Source of the DNA: Singulisphaera sp. GP187
GTDB taxonomy: Bacteria > Planctomycetota > Planctomycetia > Isosphaerales > Isosphaeraceae
Reading direction: 5' to 3'
DNA: 64,000 bases
Assembly: GCF_900129635.1 (NCBI RefSeq)
Contig: NZ_FSRB01000001.1
Coordinates: 3,201,501 to 3,265,500 of the forward strand
In this document: one piece after another, positions 37,062 through 46,219 of the stretch
Numbering within the stretch: the stretch's first letter is position 1
How the letters are laid out: each line of letters starts with the position of its first letter
Made by a program: the position numbers and the translations under genes
The notes under the pieces: model-generated
The model's input: only the letters and a program-made list of their open reading frames with translations
Database searches by the model: none
What the model was told of the DNA's origin: nothing

Positions 37062-38723
37062 ATGATCACCCCGAGTCTTGTTTCGATGGTGCTCCACAGC
37101 GTCTGGGCCACTTCGGAGCACTTGCGGAGCGACAAATCGTATGCTGGGATGGGGGAGCTCATCGACCGGCTGCACGAATCGCTCCAACGGTTCCCATCCC
37201 CAACGAACCCCGAGATTCCGGTCGTCGCCCGGACGTCGAACCCGGCGACGGCGTTGGACTACTTCGGCGACCGAATTCGCATCTCCCACTCCGATTCACC
37301 CGCGGGCTCCTTCTTCTGGGGGCGGCTCCCGGTGGACCTGCTTGTCGGCTTCATGCGCGACCGGAAAGAGGTTGCGGCCAAGCAGGAGTACGTAGACCTC
37401 GGGACTCGGGTCAAAAGACAGTCGTCTGGGGGCACGCTCGTCTCCGACTGCCAGAGTCTGATCAAAAACGCGGCGACCGGGACCGTCGCAGTCACCGTGG
37501 CGATGGTCGACAGCGGCAAGACTGTTCACGGGAGCTCTCCGGAGGACTTCGGGGGGAAGCTAGTCCACGCCCGGACCACCGACCTGGAGATGTCGGACCA
37601 CGCCCTGGCGGTTCTTAAGATTCTCCTTGAGCGGCTCGACGGCCACGGAAAGATCTCCCAAACGCGATTCCTCGCCTCGCTCTTCACGCCGCCGACCGCG
37701 CCGGTCGGGAGCACGTGCTTCAAGCACGCCGGAGCCGTCGAGCTGCTCGATGCCCTCGACGACCTCTTGCTCGCGATCAAGAAACATTCCGAGCCGGCCG
37801 TCATCACGATGTCGCTCGGTACGCATGTCGGGCCGCACAACGGCGACTCGCCGCTGGAGGAGTATATCGCCAGCCACTTCTCGCCGTCTTCCTCCCGCTA
37901 TTTCCACGCCGCCGCCGGCAACGATGGCCTGAGCGGCATCGCCGGACGTCTCGAGTTAACGGCCGACCTCCGCGACTTCCTCCGTCTCCAGACCGGGCCC
38001 TCCCACGGCCCGGAGCTCCTCGTAGAGTTCTGGTGGGAAGAGATCACCGGCGCCGCGCTCTCGATTGCGGCTGCGGTGTCAGAGCGGAGTGGGAAGCCGG
38101 TTTTCGCCACGCCGGTCCGCATCAACTCGTCGCGGCCGAAGACGACGATGACTCGAGCGGCCGCCTCACCGACCGGCGTCCTCTGCGAGACGCTGATGCA
38201 CGCCCGATGCAAAGGGAACATGAATTGCGCGGCCCTGGCCCTGAGCAATGCGGGGGGCGCGGCGCTCCCAACGCTCGACATCGAGTTCACCCTGGAGAGC
38301 ACGGTCGACATCACTGTCGGAGCATGGATCGTCGTCGGCGGCGGGTCGCAGAGCGCATTTATCGAGGGCGGATCATCGGGCACGATCTGTGTACCTGCCA
38401 GTGCTCCCGAGGTGCTCTGCGTCTCGGGTATCACTGGGACGAATAAGCCCTGGGCCCGCTCCTCACGCGGCCCGGTCGGCGACTATGGGAGTCATACTCC
38501 AGTATCGGCCCCCCGCCTGGCGCACCTCGTCCAATACAGGCGGGGAGGGAGGATGGGGACAAGTTACGCGTGCCCCCGCGCCGCCGCCGACGCCGCCAAC
38601 GTCCTCTCACCGCCCTTGGCCGCCAAGTGCGCCACGCTCGATGATCTCGCCCGCGAGGTTTTCTCGGTCGCGAAACTGCCGGCCTGGAACCCGAGGACCG
38701 GCTACGGGGAGATCGACAAATAG
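37062..38723 (+). CDS. Subtilisin-like S8 serine protease without signal peptide
   Basis: From ATG 37062 (GGGAGGCGG site) the product is 553 residues. The S8 elements are divergent but in order: Asp150 in VTVAMVDSGKTVHG, His180 in LEMSDHALAVLKIL, TMSLGT at 250, oxyanion Asn287 in HAAAGNDGLSG, SSRGP at 467-471, and Ser501 in GRMGTSYACPRAAAD. The end, GYGEIDK, matches subtilase C-termini. The first 140 residues are a non-catalytic domain. With no signal peptide it should act in the cytoplasm, which is unusual for subtilases and suggests a regulatory or immunity role with the upstream gene. A structured repeat follows 24 bp after the stop. Confidence 0.82.
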   Translation: MITPSLVSMVLHSVWATSEHLRSDKSYAGMGELIDRLHESLQRFPSPTNPEIPVVARTSNPATALDYFGDRIRISHSDSPAGSFFWGRLPVDLLVGFMRDRKEVAAKQEYVDLGTRVKRQSSGGTLVSDCQSLIKNAATGTVAVTVAMVDSGKTVHGSSPEDFGGKLVHARTTDLEMSDHALAVLKILLERLDGHGKISQTRFLASLFTPPTAPVGSTCFKHAGAVELLDALDDLLLAIKKHSEPAVITMSLGTHVGPHNGDSPLEEYIASHFSPSSSRYFHAAAGNDGLSGIAGRLELTADLRDFLRLQTGPSHGPELLVEFWWEEITGAALSIAAAVSERSGKPVFATPVRINSSRPKTTMTRAAASPTGVLCETLMHARCKGNMNCAALALSNAGGAALPTLDIEFTLESTVDITVGAWIVVGGGSQSAFIEGGSSGTICVPASAPEVLCVSGITGTNKPWARSSRGPVGDYGSHTPVSAPRLAHLVQYRRGGRMGTSYACPRAAADAANVLSPPLAAKCATLDDLAREVFSVAKLPAWNPRTGYGEIDK

Positions 38724-38747
38724 GACGATATAGGGCCATTCACGAGA

Positions 38748-38901
38748 CTGTCGCCACGTGACCGGGGGCTGTTCGTCAGTCGGAAGACAGGGAGCTCACG
38801 CTCCCTGTCTTTGGGCCTTCGCATGGGCTGGCTCGGTTGACACTTTGGCAACGGCACCGGGTTGATGGACCCGTGCGAAAAACCCGGTAACGCGGCGACA
38901 G
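38748..38901 (+). repeat. Structured intergenic repeat, copy A
   Basis: This 154-bp element recurs at 50895-51051 with about four-fifths identity by eye. Its ends are complementary (CTGTCGCCACG at 38748-38758 with CGCGGCGACAG at 38891-38901). Inside are a terminator-like hairpin, AGACAGGGAG/CTCCCTGTCT followed by TT (38785-38812), and a second stem ACCGGGTT/AACCCGGT. Both copies start just after the last gene of a likely accessory unit. It may be an RNA element, a terminator module or a mobile cassette end. The remaining 38902-39302 holds no supported gene. Confidence 0.85.
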
Positions 38902-39302
38902 CGTCCAGTCGTCGTCAGAGGAGTTCCAAGGCGGGATCGGCGGCTCGAGGCATCGTGTGGCACCAGATCACGAACGAAGTGGTCCGTCTTCCAGGTTATC
39001 AGGCGGCACAAGACTGGTGATTTCGAGCGATTACCGTGAAGCGTTCACCGGTTTGCGGGTGCCTTGCGGCCCGAAGGGGCGATCGTCAAACGCGTAGGCC
39101 GGCTCTGACGCTCGCCATTTCGGGGCTGGCACGCACAAGAACCTCGCATCACAATATCAGCATTACCAAACAGGAGATCGTGGAAGGCCCAATGATTCCC
39201 GGAGGGGAAACATAACCCACCATTTAAGAGCTCGACCTTCAAACAGCACAAAACCATGAGGACATTGAGTCTGCAAGGATTCAAACGATTCGAGATTAAG
39301 TC

Positions 39303-40078
39303 TCAGGGCTCGCTGGGCGCCACGTTTGGAATCGTATCGAGGTCGGCCCCCGCGCGAGGCGAGGGGCTATCGCGCGCCAGCCGAACGTCATCGCGGTTGA
39401 GGGTCCAGGCGGTCCGTTCCGGATCCCAATCCTGGAGAAACTTGACATCCCCGTGGAACGGATCGGCCTCTTTGGTGCCGATCGCGACCACCCACGACGA
39501 GCGATCGTAGATCGTAGGCACCGAACCGACCTGCGCGGACTGGTCACGGCGGTAGGCATTGATCTGGTGATAGGCGACGCCATGCCCTTCCCACTTGATG
39601 CGGTCACGCAGGGCCGAAAGCGAATCCTGACCATCCACCCGAAACAAAGGCGCCCCTTTGGACGTGGTGGCGAGGATCGAGTCGCGGACGCGAACGTCGG
39701 CGATCGGCAGTTCGGGCTCCCCCCCTGCACTCTCAAGTTGAACGAGTCCCCCGGCCGTCCGCGCGGTCACCTGAGTCAGTGAGATCCGAATCGGTTCGGA
39801 GGTCACTCCCCGAGGAAGACCATGCGCGTGGACGAGACTCCCGCCGGCCGAAACGACCATATTGTCCAACTCCAGCTCGAGCCGATGCCCGGCGGCCACG
39901 TCGACCACATCGCCCCCCGAGCGAAGCAAGCTGTCCGTGGTCCGGATCACCGCCGCCGACGGTTCAGCGCCGACGACCCCTTCCTCGGCCTCGTTCTCAT
40001 CCGCCGGAATCACGATGATCGCCGAATCCACCTCATCCCCCTCGACCGTAACCGTGCAGTGAGTCAAACCGAGGTCGG
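39303..40078 (-). pseudogene. Detached C-terminal part of the kinase/beta-helix protein
   Basis: About 258 residues of repetitive beta-helix-like sequence (LELELDNMVVSAGGSLVHAH; ISLTQVTARTAGGLVQLESA) continue the preceding kinase protein in another frame. There is no ATG near its beginning; the first possible start is a TTG at 40067. Adding one G to the G8 tract at 40079-40086 gives a seamless join (WGGADLGLTHCTVTV). It is therefore the real C-terminus of that protein, separated by a frameshift or a sequence error, rather than an independent gene. Confidence 0.75.
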
Positions 40079-43000
40079 CCCCCCCCAGACTCCAAACACG
40101 GCCCAGCGACCAATCCGAGGCGCATCCTCCTGAGCCAGAACGAGATCGATCCCATCCAGTTGGAGCGATCCCGAGTGCAGCTCCATCCAGACCGACCGGG
40201 CCGTCGGCGTCTTGGGGTCGGCCGGCGAGGGGCGGAAGCGAATCCGCGGCCGAGTCGTTCCCGGCTCAGCCCGCAAGACCCATCGCACATTGCCTCGGAT
40301 CGTGGCCCTGGGCAGTTCCCAGTCGGCGTCGGCCGCCAGCCGGAGCGTGCCCCCCATGGCGCCCGGCTGGTTCAAGGCGTTGAGGAACTGATCGGCCGTT
40401 CGCAAAATCGCTGAGTCGGACTCCGCGGGATTCGGTTTCGGGACCACGACCGCGGGGCTCGCCTCGTCCACCGGCCGCGGTTCCGATCCATTGCCGGTTC
40501 GAATCGGCATCGGCTCCTGATCCATGGGGGGCATCAGGGGAATCTCGGGCATCCCGCTCAGGTTGAGCTTGGGCTTTGAGCCCGAAGCGATCTCCGTCGA
40601 AACCGTGGTGGGGCTGGTCGACGGCCGGGTGGGTGGTGGGTCAGCCGTTTGACTCGGCGCCGGGACCGGGAGATCAGGCTTCGTCGAAGCGGGCGGGTCG
40701 CGGCGGATGCCGGGCGACGAGGACTCGCGACGCATGTCAGGCACGTTGGTGACGACCTTGATACCTGAGGCCGTCGCTCCCGCCGGATCGAGACGCGCCC
40801 CCAGAGCGGGCGATCCCGCGTGGGTCGCAAGGAGACGGAACGCCCGCATCGGATTCTGAACGTCGCGTGAAGACGCCTGGACGGGATCCGCTTCCTCCCA
40901 GACCCGGGCACGTCCGGTGACCGAGTCCGACTCACGGAGATCCGCCGACGAACCCTCCCAGGTCGACCAGTCCCGGATCGGCTCGCGCGGGGGCCGCGAG
41001 CCCGTCGGCTGCAGAAAAATGCCGATCCTGCTGTAGAGGTTACTCCGACCTCGCCAATCAAGATTGGCCGGATTGTCGGTGGAGACCAAGGTGGCCTCGC
41101 CATCCCGTGCCGGGGCCATCAAAGAATCGTCGATTCGAATCCGAGGCGCGGTTCCCTCGAACCGGAAGATTGGTCCTTCGCCGGCGGCGATGCTGACGTG
41201 TTGGAGCCGGAGCTCGGCCTGCACCGGCCTCGAGGCTTTGCCGTTTTCAAACCAGACCGCGGGGTCGGTGCCCGCCATCGTGCAGTCACGGAGGGTGATG
41301 TCGGCCGGCCCGCTGGCCAGAACGCCCACTTGCCCACCGTCGAAGTGACAGCCGCTCATCGTGACCGCGGAGGGGCGTTCACTACTCGACCAGTTCCCTC
41401 TCGCCTCGAGCGCGGCGAGTCGTCCCCACCAGAGCCGCTCCCCTCGTCTTCGGAACAGGCAGCGGCGCACCGTCAGTTCCGTATCCTGGGTGCGAACCGC
41501 CGCGAGCGAGTCCTCCCGGTCGCCCGGCTCGAGGATAAAAACGAGTCCCTCCAGGGTGACGCGTCCGCCGACGAAGTCGAAGAGCGCCGCGGGGGCGTCG
41601 CTCGACGCGTCGGTCCCGTGCGCGAGGCGAATCTCGGGATGAGCCCGTGGCCCCGCCTTGAGGATCAGGTCGCGTTGGAGCAGCCGGAGCGTGGAAAGAT
41701 CCTCCCCCCGATCGCCGATCAGATAGGGTCCATCGTCGGCTAGGACCACGATCGATCGTGGCGGCGCGTTCGCCAGAACCTTGAGGAGGTCATCACCGGA
41801 ATCGACCGTGAGCTCGCGCGGCCGCGGATCCGCCCCCTCGGCCGCCACCAGAGCCGCAGCCTCCGTGGGACCGGCGGGAGTCGGCGAAACCGGCGGCTGC
41901 GACGGATTCGACGGCCGACGCACCCCGGCGGTGCCGGCCAACTTCCCGTCCCCCTCGGCCGTGGGACGCGCGTGGGGAAGACCAGCCTCTTGGCCCCACC
42001 AGACCAGGCCCAGGACGACCAGCGCGAGCGCGACGGCGGGCAGCCCCCAGACCAGGTGCCGCTCCCAGCCGGGCGGACGCGCGGCGGACATCCAGACCAA
42101 GCCCTCGGGGCTCACCGACCGCAACCCGAGCGCCCCGGCGACGGTCAGCAAGTCGCGGACGAGTTGCTCGGGCGTCTGATACCGCCGGTCGCGATCCTTG
42201 GCCATCAACTTGACAAGAATGCTCGCCAGGTCCTGAGGAACGTCCGGGTTGAGCTCGCGCACGTCGGGAGGCTGGTCCTCCTGATGCTGGAGCAGCTTCT
42301 GAAGCACCGTTCCATCGGGGAAGGGAGGTCGCCCCGTAAGCATGTGAAAAAGCGTGCACCCGAGCGAATAAAGATCGCTCCGGACGTCGACGTCACGTGG
42401 GTCGCGGGCCTGTTCAGGGCTGATGTAGTCGAACGTGCCCAGGGTCATTCCGCTCTGGGTCAGGCCGTCGTCGCCCCCGCGCTCGAACCGGCGGGCCAAC
42501 CCCATGTCGACGAGTTTGGCTCGCCCTTGGGGAGTGACGATGATGTTCGACGGCTTGATGTCGCGATGAACGACCCCGCGTTCGGAGGCATGCACCAGGG
42601 CGCCGGCGATCTGCAACGTAAAGTTGATCGCTTCGCTGATCGGGAGCGGACCGTTGCGCTCGACCCGCTGGCGGATCGTCGTGCCTTCGATGTACTCGAA
42701 GGCGATATAGTGATACCGATCGTCGTGGCCGATCGTGTAGACCCGCGCGATATTCTCGTTATCGAGCCGGGCGGCGGCGCGCCCTTCTTGATAAAACCGT
42801 TGGACAACTTCCGAATCGCCCGCCTGCTCGGGAGGAAGAATCTTCAAGGCGACATGACGATCGAGCCGCGCGTCGAGCGCGCGGAAGACCGCCCCCATAC
42901 CACCGACGCCGATCGCGTCCTCGAGCTCAAAGGAATCAATGTGCTCACCAGGCAGCGGGAGCGTGGCCGGCGTGACGGCCCCCAGCACCCGCATCCGGTG

Positions 43001-43132
43001 CGCGGTCGATCCGCTGAGAACGGTCGGCTGGGTCTGGTCCCCCCGTCCCGGCTTGGGCGTCGATCCGGGAGCCTGCCACAAGCTGGTAGGGTCGGAGCGC
43101 TCGGGAGGTAGGAACGGCTCGGGTTCCTGCAT
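40064..43132 (-). CDS. Membrane Ser/Thr protein kinase with C-terminal beta-helix region (frame broken at G8)
   Basis: The product is 1022 residues as read. The Hanks-type kinase domain spans about 66-335, with P-loop GVGGMGAVFRA, Lys97 (HVALKIL), HRD at 189-191 (VVHRDIKPSNIIV), DMG at 209-211 in place of DFG, and YISPEQA. One membrane helix follows (LPAVALALVVLGLVWWG, about 360-380). A long extracytoplasmic region follows with short repeated strands (VTMSGCHFDGGQVGVLASGP; ITLRDCTMAGTDPAVWFENG), typical of right-handed parallel beta-helices. It probably senses an envelope ligand and signals inward. The frame ends early at a G8 tract and continues in 39303-40078. Confidence 0.88.
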   Translation of the reverse strand: MQEPEPFLPPERSDPTSLWQAPGSTPKPGRGDQTQPTVLSGSTAHRMRVLGAVTPATLPLPGEHIDSFELEDAIGVGGMGAVFRALDARLDRHVALKILPPEQAGDSEVVQRFYQEGRAAARLDNENIARVYTIGHDDRYHYIAFEYIEGTTIRQRVERNGPLPISEAINFTLQIAGALVHASERGVVHRDIKPSNIIVTPQGRAKLVDMGLARRFERGGDDGLTQSGMTLGTFDYISPEQARDPRDVDVRSDLYSLGCTLFHMLTGRPPFPDGTVLQKLLQHQEDQPPDVRELNPDVPQDLASILVKLMAKDRDRRYQTPEQLVRDLLTVAGALGLRSVSPEGLVWMSAARPPGWERHLVWGLPAVALALVVLGLVWWGQEAGLPHARPTAEGDGKLAGTAGVRRPSNPSQPPVSPTPAGPTEAAALVAAEGADPRPRELTVDSGDDLLKVLANAPPRSIVVLADDGPYLIGDRGEDLSTLRLLQRDLILKAGPRAHPEIRLAHGTDASSDAPAALFDFVGGRVTLEGLVFILEPGDREDSLAAVRTQDTELTVRRCLFRRRGERLWWGRLAALEARGNWSSSERPSAVTMSGCHFDGGQVGVLASGPADITLRDCTMAGTDPAVWFENGKASRPVQAELRLQHVSIAAGEGPIFRFEGTAPRIRIDDSLMAPARDGEATLVSTDNPANLDWRGRSNLYSRIGIFLQPTGSRPPREPIRDWSTWEGSSADLRESDSVTGRARVWEEADPVQASSRDVQNPMRAFRLLATHAGSPALGARLDPAGATASGIKVVTNVPDMRRESSSPGIRRDPPASTKPDLPVPAPSQTADPPPTRPSTSPTTVSTEIASGSKPKLNLSGMPEIPLMPPMDQEPMPIRTGNGSEPRPVDEASPAVVVPKPNPAESDSAILRTADQFLNALNQPGAMGGTLRLAADADWELPRATIRGNVRWVLRAEPGTTRPRIRFRPSPADPKTPTARSVWMELHSGSLQLDGIDLVLAQEDAPRIGRWAVFGVWGGPTSV

Positions 43133-43549
43133 CAGCCGGTTCTCTCGTGAACGGGAAAATTCAAACGTTGCGGCACATCCGTTGCAGCACGCGGGTCGCG
43201 GAGGAGACGCGGTAAGAAAGGAGCATGCAATCGCGTCGATCCCCCCAAACTATAGGGGATCGCGATCGACGATGTCAATCGAGTTGTACCGTATCGACGC
43301 GTGCCGAACCATTCGCTTGGCTGTTCCCGTGAGCGGGGTCGAGTGGGGCCAAGCTCGCGCAGGCCGACCGCGTCGCCGGCCTGCGAACCGTGCGGATTTC
43401 GCATCCGACCGGCCGGAATGAGCACTCCCCTCGCGGCGATAATTGATTCAGAAACACCCAAAAAAAATGGCAAGAGCCCAGGTCCGCTCGGTTGGCGGAT
43501 CGGGGCGCTCGCCCTGCTGGTTCATCCTGACCGCAACGGAGACCGTGTC
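43133..43549. other. Intergenic region upstream of the kinase gene
   Basis: These 417 bp separate the kinase start from the stop of the DUF1559 gene on the same strand. I see no supported gene. A local inverted sequence around 43255-43275 (GGGGATCGCGATCGACGATG) includes the palindrome TCGCGA, but no terminator or promoter could be assigned with confidence. Confidence 0.4.
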
Positions 43550-44560
43550 TCAGTAAGAATCGGCGCTAATGACTTCACCCGACCCGACCGAACCGAGGGC
43601 ACGCCAGGTCGTTCCATTCACCGTGCTCTTCATGAACCGAACAGAGCCGTCGCCGAAGAGCGAATTCACGCCGCCGGGGTGGTAGCTCCGGGAGATGATC
43701 GCCGCGTAAGTGGGGCCGCCACTCTTCTCGCCCACGCCGACGAGATCGACGTCGATGGGGGGCGAGCCCCCTTTGATGACCTTGTTCGGCGGCCAGGCGG
43801 TCGTGAACCCGGTTTCGAGTGCCGCACCGTCAACCCACTCGGCGTGTGCGGTCAGTTTCAAGGTGCAACCCGACGTATACTCAGGCACGGCCGAGTAGGG
43901 GTCGGCATTGGGAGAAGGAATCTTATTCGGTTCCAGCACGGACGCGATCGTGCACGACGAGAGCACGCCCTGATAGGTTTTGACTTCCGAGGCCACGACC
44001 GTATTGCTCAGGCCGTCGGTGAAGTCGGCCAGGCGCCGGCTCCGGTTGGCCCCGAATGCGCCGCGATTCCCGGACGTGCCGATCCCGCCGAAAACGTACC
44101 AGTCGCCCACGTTCCAGTTGTAGTTCGCCACCCCGTATTGGCTCGTGGCCGACGTCTTGGGCTCGGGACGCACTTCGCTCGGGCAGATGAAGCCAGCGAT
44201 CGTAAGCCGAGCCACGGTCGTGTTGTCGGCGATCGAGTAGGCAAAGGTAAAATTGATCGAGTTGAACGACGAGGCCTGCTCGATGTAGGGCAGCAGACGA
44301 GCATGGGCACTCCAGCCGTTCGACCAGAAACCGGCCCCGTTATTCGCCACCACGACCGAGGGGGGAAGCACACTCTGCGACCCCTCGTAGTTGGCCAGCG
44401 CCAGGCCAAGTTGCTTGAGATTGTTCGTGCATTGAATGCGGCGAGCCGCCTCACGAGCTGCCTGGACCGCGGGCAAGAGCAACGCGATCAGGACCGCAAT
44501 GATCGCGATCACCACCAACAACTCGATGAGAGTGAACGCTCGTGAACCGGAACGTCGCAT
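43550..44560 (-). CDS. DUF1559 domain protein with prepilin-type N-terminus
   Basis: From ATG 44560 the product is 336 residues. It begins with a textbook type IV prepilin signal (SRAFTLIELLVVIAIIAVLI) followed by the DUF1559 start LLPAVQAAREAARRIQCTNN. The C-terminus carries the family motif His-x9-Asp-Gly (YHPGGVNSLFGDGSVRFMKS). This family is heavily expanded in planctomycetes and is thought to form surface or pilus-like structures. It is separate from the secretion operon at 7.9-19.5 kb but could be processed by the same prepilin peptidase. Confidence 0.93.
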   Translation of the reverse strand: MRRSGSRAFTLIELLVVIAIIAVLIALLLPAVQAAREAARRIQCTNNLKQLGLALANYEGSQSVLPPSVVVANNGAGFWSNGWSAHARLLPYIEQASSFNSINFTFAYSIADNTTVARLTIAGFICPSEVRPEPKTSATSQYGVANYNWNVGDWYVFGGIGTSGNRGAFGANRSRRLADFTDGLSNTVVASEVKTYQGVLSSCTIASVLEPNKIPSPNADPYSAVPEYTSGCTLKLTAHAEWVDGAALETGFTTAWPPNKVIKGGSPPIDVDLVGVGEKSGGPTYAAIISRSYHPGGVNSLFGDGSVRFMKSTVNGTTWRALGSVGSGEVISADSY

Positions 44561-45079
44561 GAAACATGGCTCCAAATTTTGCCGTATCACCGGGTGAAGT
44601 AAGCTCGAGGGATCAGCGAGAAGTCCCCAATGGGATTCGTCTGACATCCCGAGAGCGACCACCGGGACAAAGCCCAGTCTCAAAGAATCTGTCAAAGCGA
44701 AACGAGGCGACACCTGCCAGCCATCGTCCCGAGCAAGCGGAGTCGGTGGGAGGAAACTCACCCTGCAGCGAAAGGCTTGACTCTCATCTCAACGGGGGAG
44801 CTCGCCTTTTCAACCGCGAGCCGAATTGAGACTCAGTCTCATAGCCGAACTCAGTGTGCCAAGCTGGTCCCGACAAGTCAATGCGCGGGTGGAACTTTTT
44901 TGGGGCGATCGCGGTCGAGGGGAACTCACCCATGGGTGCGGTACGGGCGGGGCTTTCCGGTCGGGAGTGGGGACGGGGCGGTTCCCCCTCGTTGGTCTCG
45001 CATCCTATTCAACCGATCCTCATAATGGGACCAGGCGACGTCCCGGCCGCTCGTCGCGCTGACCCACCAAGAGGTTTTG
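44561..45079. other. Divergent intergenic region with a palindrome
   Basis: These 519 bp lie between the DUF1559 gene (minus) and the HD-domain gene (plus) and must hold both promoters. A perfect palindrome TGAGACTCAGTCTCA sits at 44827-44841. No coding sequence is supported. Confidence 0.5.
44827..44841. promoter_or_regulatory. 15-bp perfect palindrome, possible Fur-family operator
   Basis: TGAGACTCAGTCTCA is symmetrical around its central C. Palindromes of the TGAGA-TCTCA type are bound by Fur-family repressors in several bacteria, but the match is from memory and both flanking genes lack an obvious metal link. It is about 240-270 bp from both starts. Confidence 0.35.
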
Positions 45080-45976
45080 ATGCATCTGATTGACAGGGTT
45101 TACGGCGAGGTGACGATCGATGACCCGGACGTGGTCGCCTTGATCGCATGCCCCACCTTCCAACGCTTGCGGGGAATCAAGCAGGCGGGCCCCTCGGCGT
45201 ACGCCTTTCCCTTCAAGAAAGTGACCCGGAGCGAGCATAGCCTGGGGGTTTACCTCCTCTTGCGACGCCTCGGCGCCGATCGCCGCGAGCAGGTGGCCGG
45301 CCTGCTCCACGACATCTCGCACACCGCCTTTTCCCATGCGGTCGATTTCATTGTTTCCTCGGTCGAGCAGGATCATCATGAAGGGCTCAAACCCGAATTT
45401 CTCGAACGACCCGACCTCGTGGCCGCACTGAAAACCCTCGGGTACAGGCCGGCCGAGTTCTACGACGACTCGATCTATCCGCTTTTGGAACGGCCGCTCC
45501 CCTGGCTCTGCGCCGATCGGCTCGACTACTTCTTTCGCGACGGCCTGGCCTGTGGCGCAGCCGCGCCTGAGACGGTGGCTCGCTTCCTCGCCCATCTCAC
45601 CGTGATCGACCGGACCATCGTGTTCACCAACGCGGAGGTCGCCCGCGAAGCCACCGCGGCCTATGCCCGGATGAATCGCGACTGGTGGGCGAGCCCTACC
45701 GAAGCTTATATCTATAATGAATTTGCCGATGCCCTTCGCGAAGCGTTACGGATCGGCCTGTTGCGGAAGGACGACCTGCTCCGCGACGACGCCTCGGTGA
45801 TGGCGATTCTGGAGGCCTCGGCCAACCCGCTGATCGCCGAGAAGCTCGACCGCATTGTCTGCTTCCGTCCCGAGCGGCTCGAAGGCTACACCCCCCGAGT
45901 CATTCCCAAGACCCGCTGGCTCGACCCTCCGGTTCAGGTCGGCGCCTCCTACCGAAAACTTTCGGAACTGCACTGA
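45080..45976 (+). CDS. HD superfamily metal-dependent phosphohydrolase
   Basis: The product is a 298-residue protein of the HD superfamily, close to the COG1078/dNTPase-like group. The metal motif is present as His in RSEHSLGVYLLLRRLG and the HD pair in VAGLLHDISHTAFSHAVDF, with the distal Asp in CADRLDYFFRDG. The N-terminus has the group-typical DRVYGEVTIDDPDVVALI and TFQRLRGIKQAG. It probably hydrolyses a nucleotide phosphate ester in the cytoplasm; the substrate cannot be told. ATG 45080 follows an AGAGG site, and a TTG just upstream is less likely. Confidence 0.88.
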   Translation: MHLIDRVYGEVTIDDPDVVALIACPTFQRLRGIKQAGPSAYAFPFKKVTRSEHSLGVYLLLRRLGADRREQVAGLLHDISHTAFSHAVDFIVSSVEQDHHEGLKPEFLERPDLVAALKTLGYRPAEFYDDSIYPLLERPLPWLCADRLDYFFRDGLACGAAAPETVARFLAHLTVIDRTIVFTNAEVAREATAAYARMNRDWWASPTEAYIYNEFADALREALRIGLLRKDDLLRDDASVMAILEASANPLIAEKLDRIVCFRPERLEGYTPRVIPKTRWLDPPVQVGASYRKLSELH

Positions 45977-46219
45977 AGCGGCCGACCCACCTCGTCCTCC
46001 CCGAAATCAGACGCGTTCGACGACCTCTTGAGCCGGGCGTCCGCTGAGAATCGGCACAGAATCTGGGTTTTCTTCGTTAGGTTTGCTCCCCACCCCCAGA
46101 CTCTCCATTGAGAGCAGGCTGTCCGTGGCGGAGTCGATCTCGAGCCGACTTGCTTCCTCGGGATTGACTTTCGTTCCGTGCTCGCTGACTCGCTCTCACC
46201 GAACTTCGGAGCGATCGCC

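Noticed and set aside
38748..38901. Repeat A as an ordinary terminator only
   Set aside because: The terminator hairpin covers only about 28 bp. The whole 154 bp, including outer pairing ends and a second stem, is conserved in copy B.
39045..39284. 79-codon minus-strand frame after repeat copy A
   Set aside because: There is no ribosome site or similarity. The region 38902-39302 shows no other coding signal.
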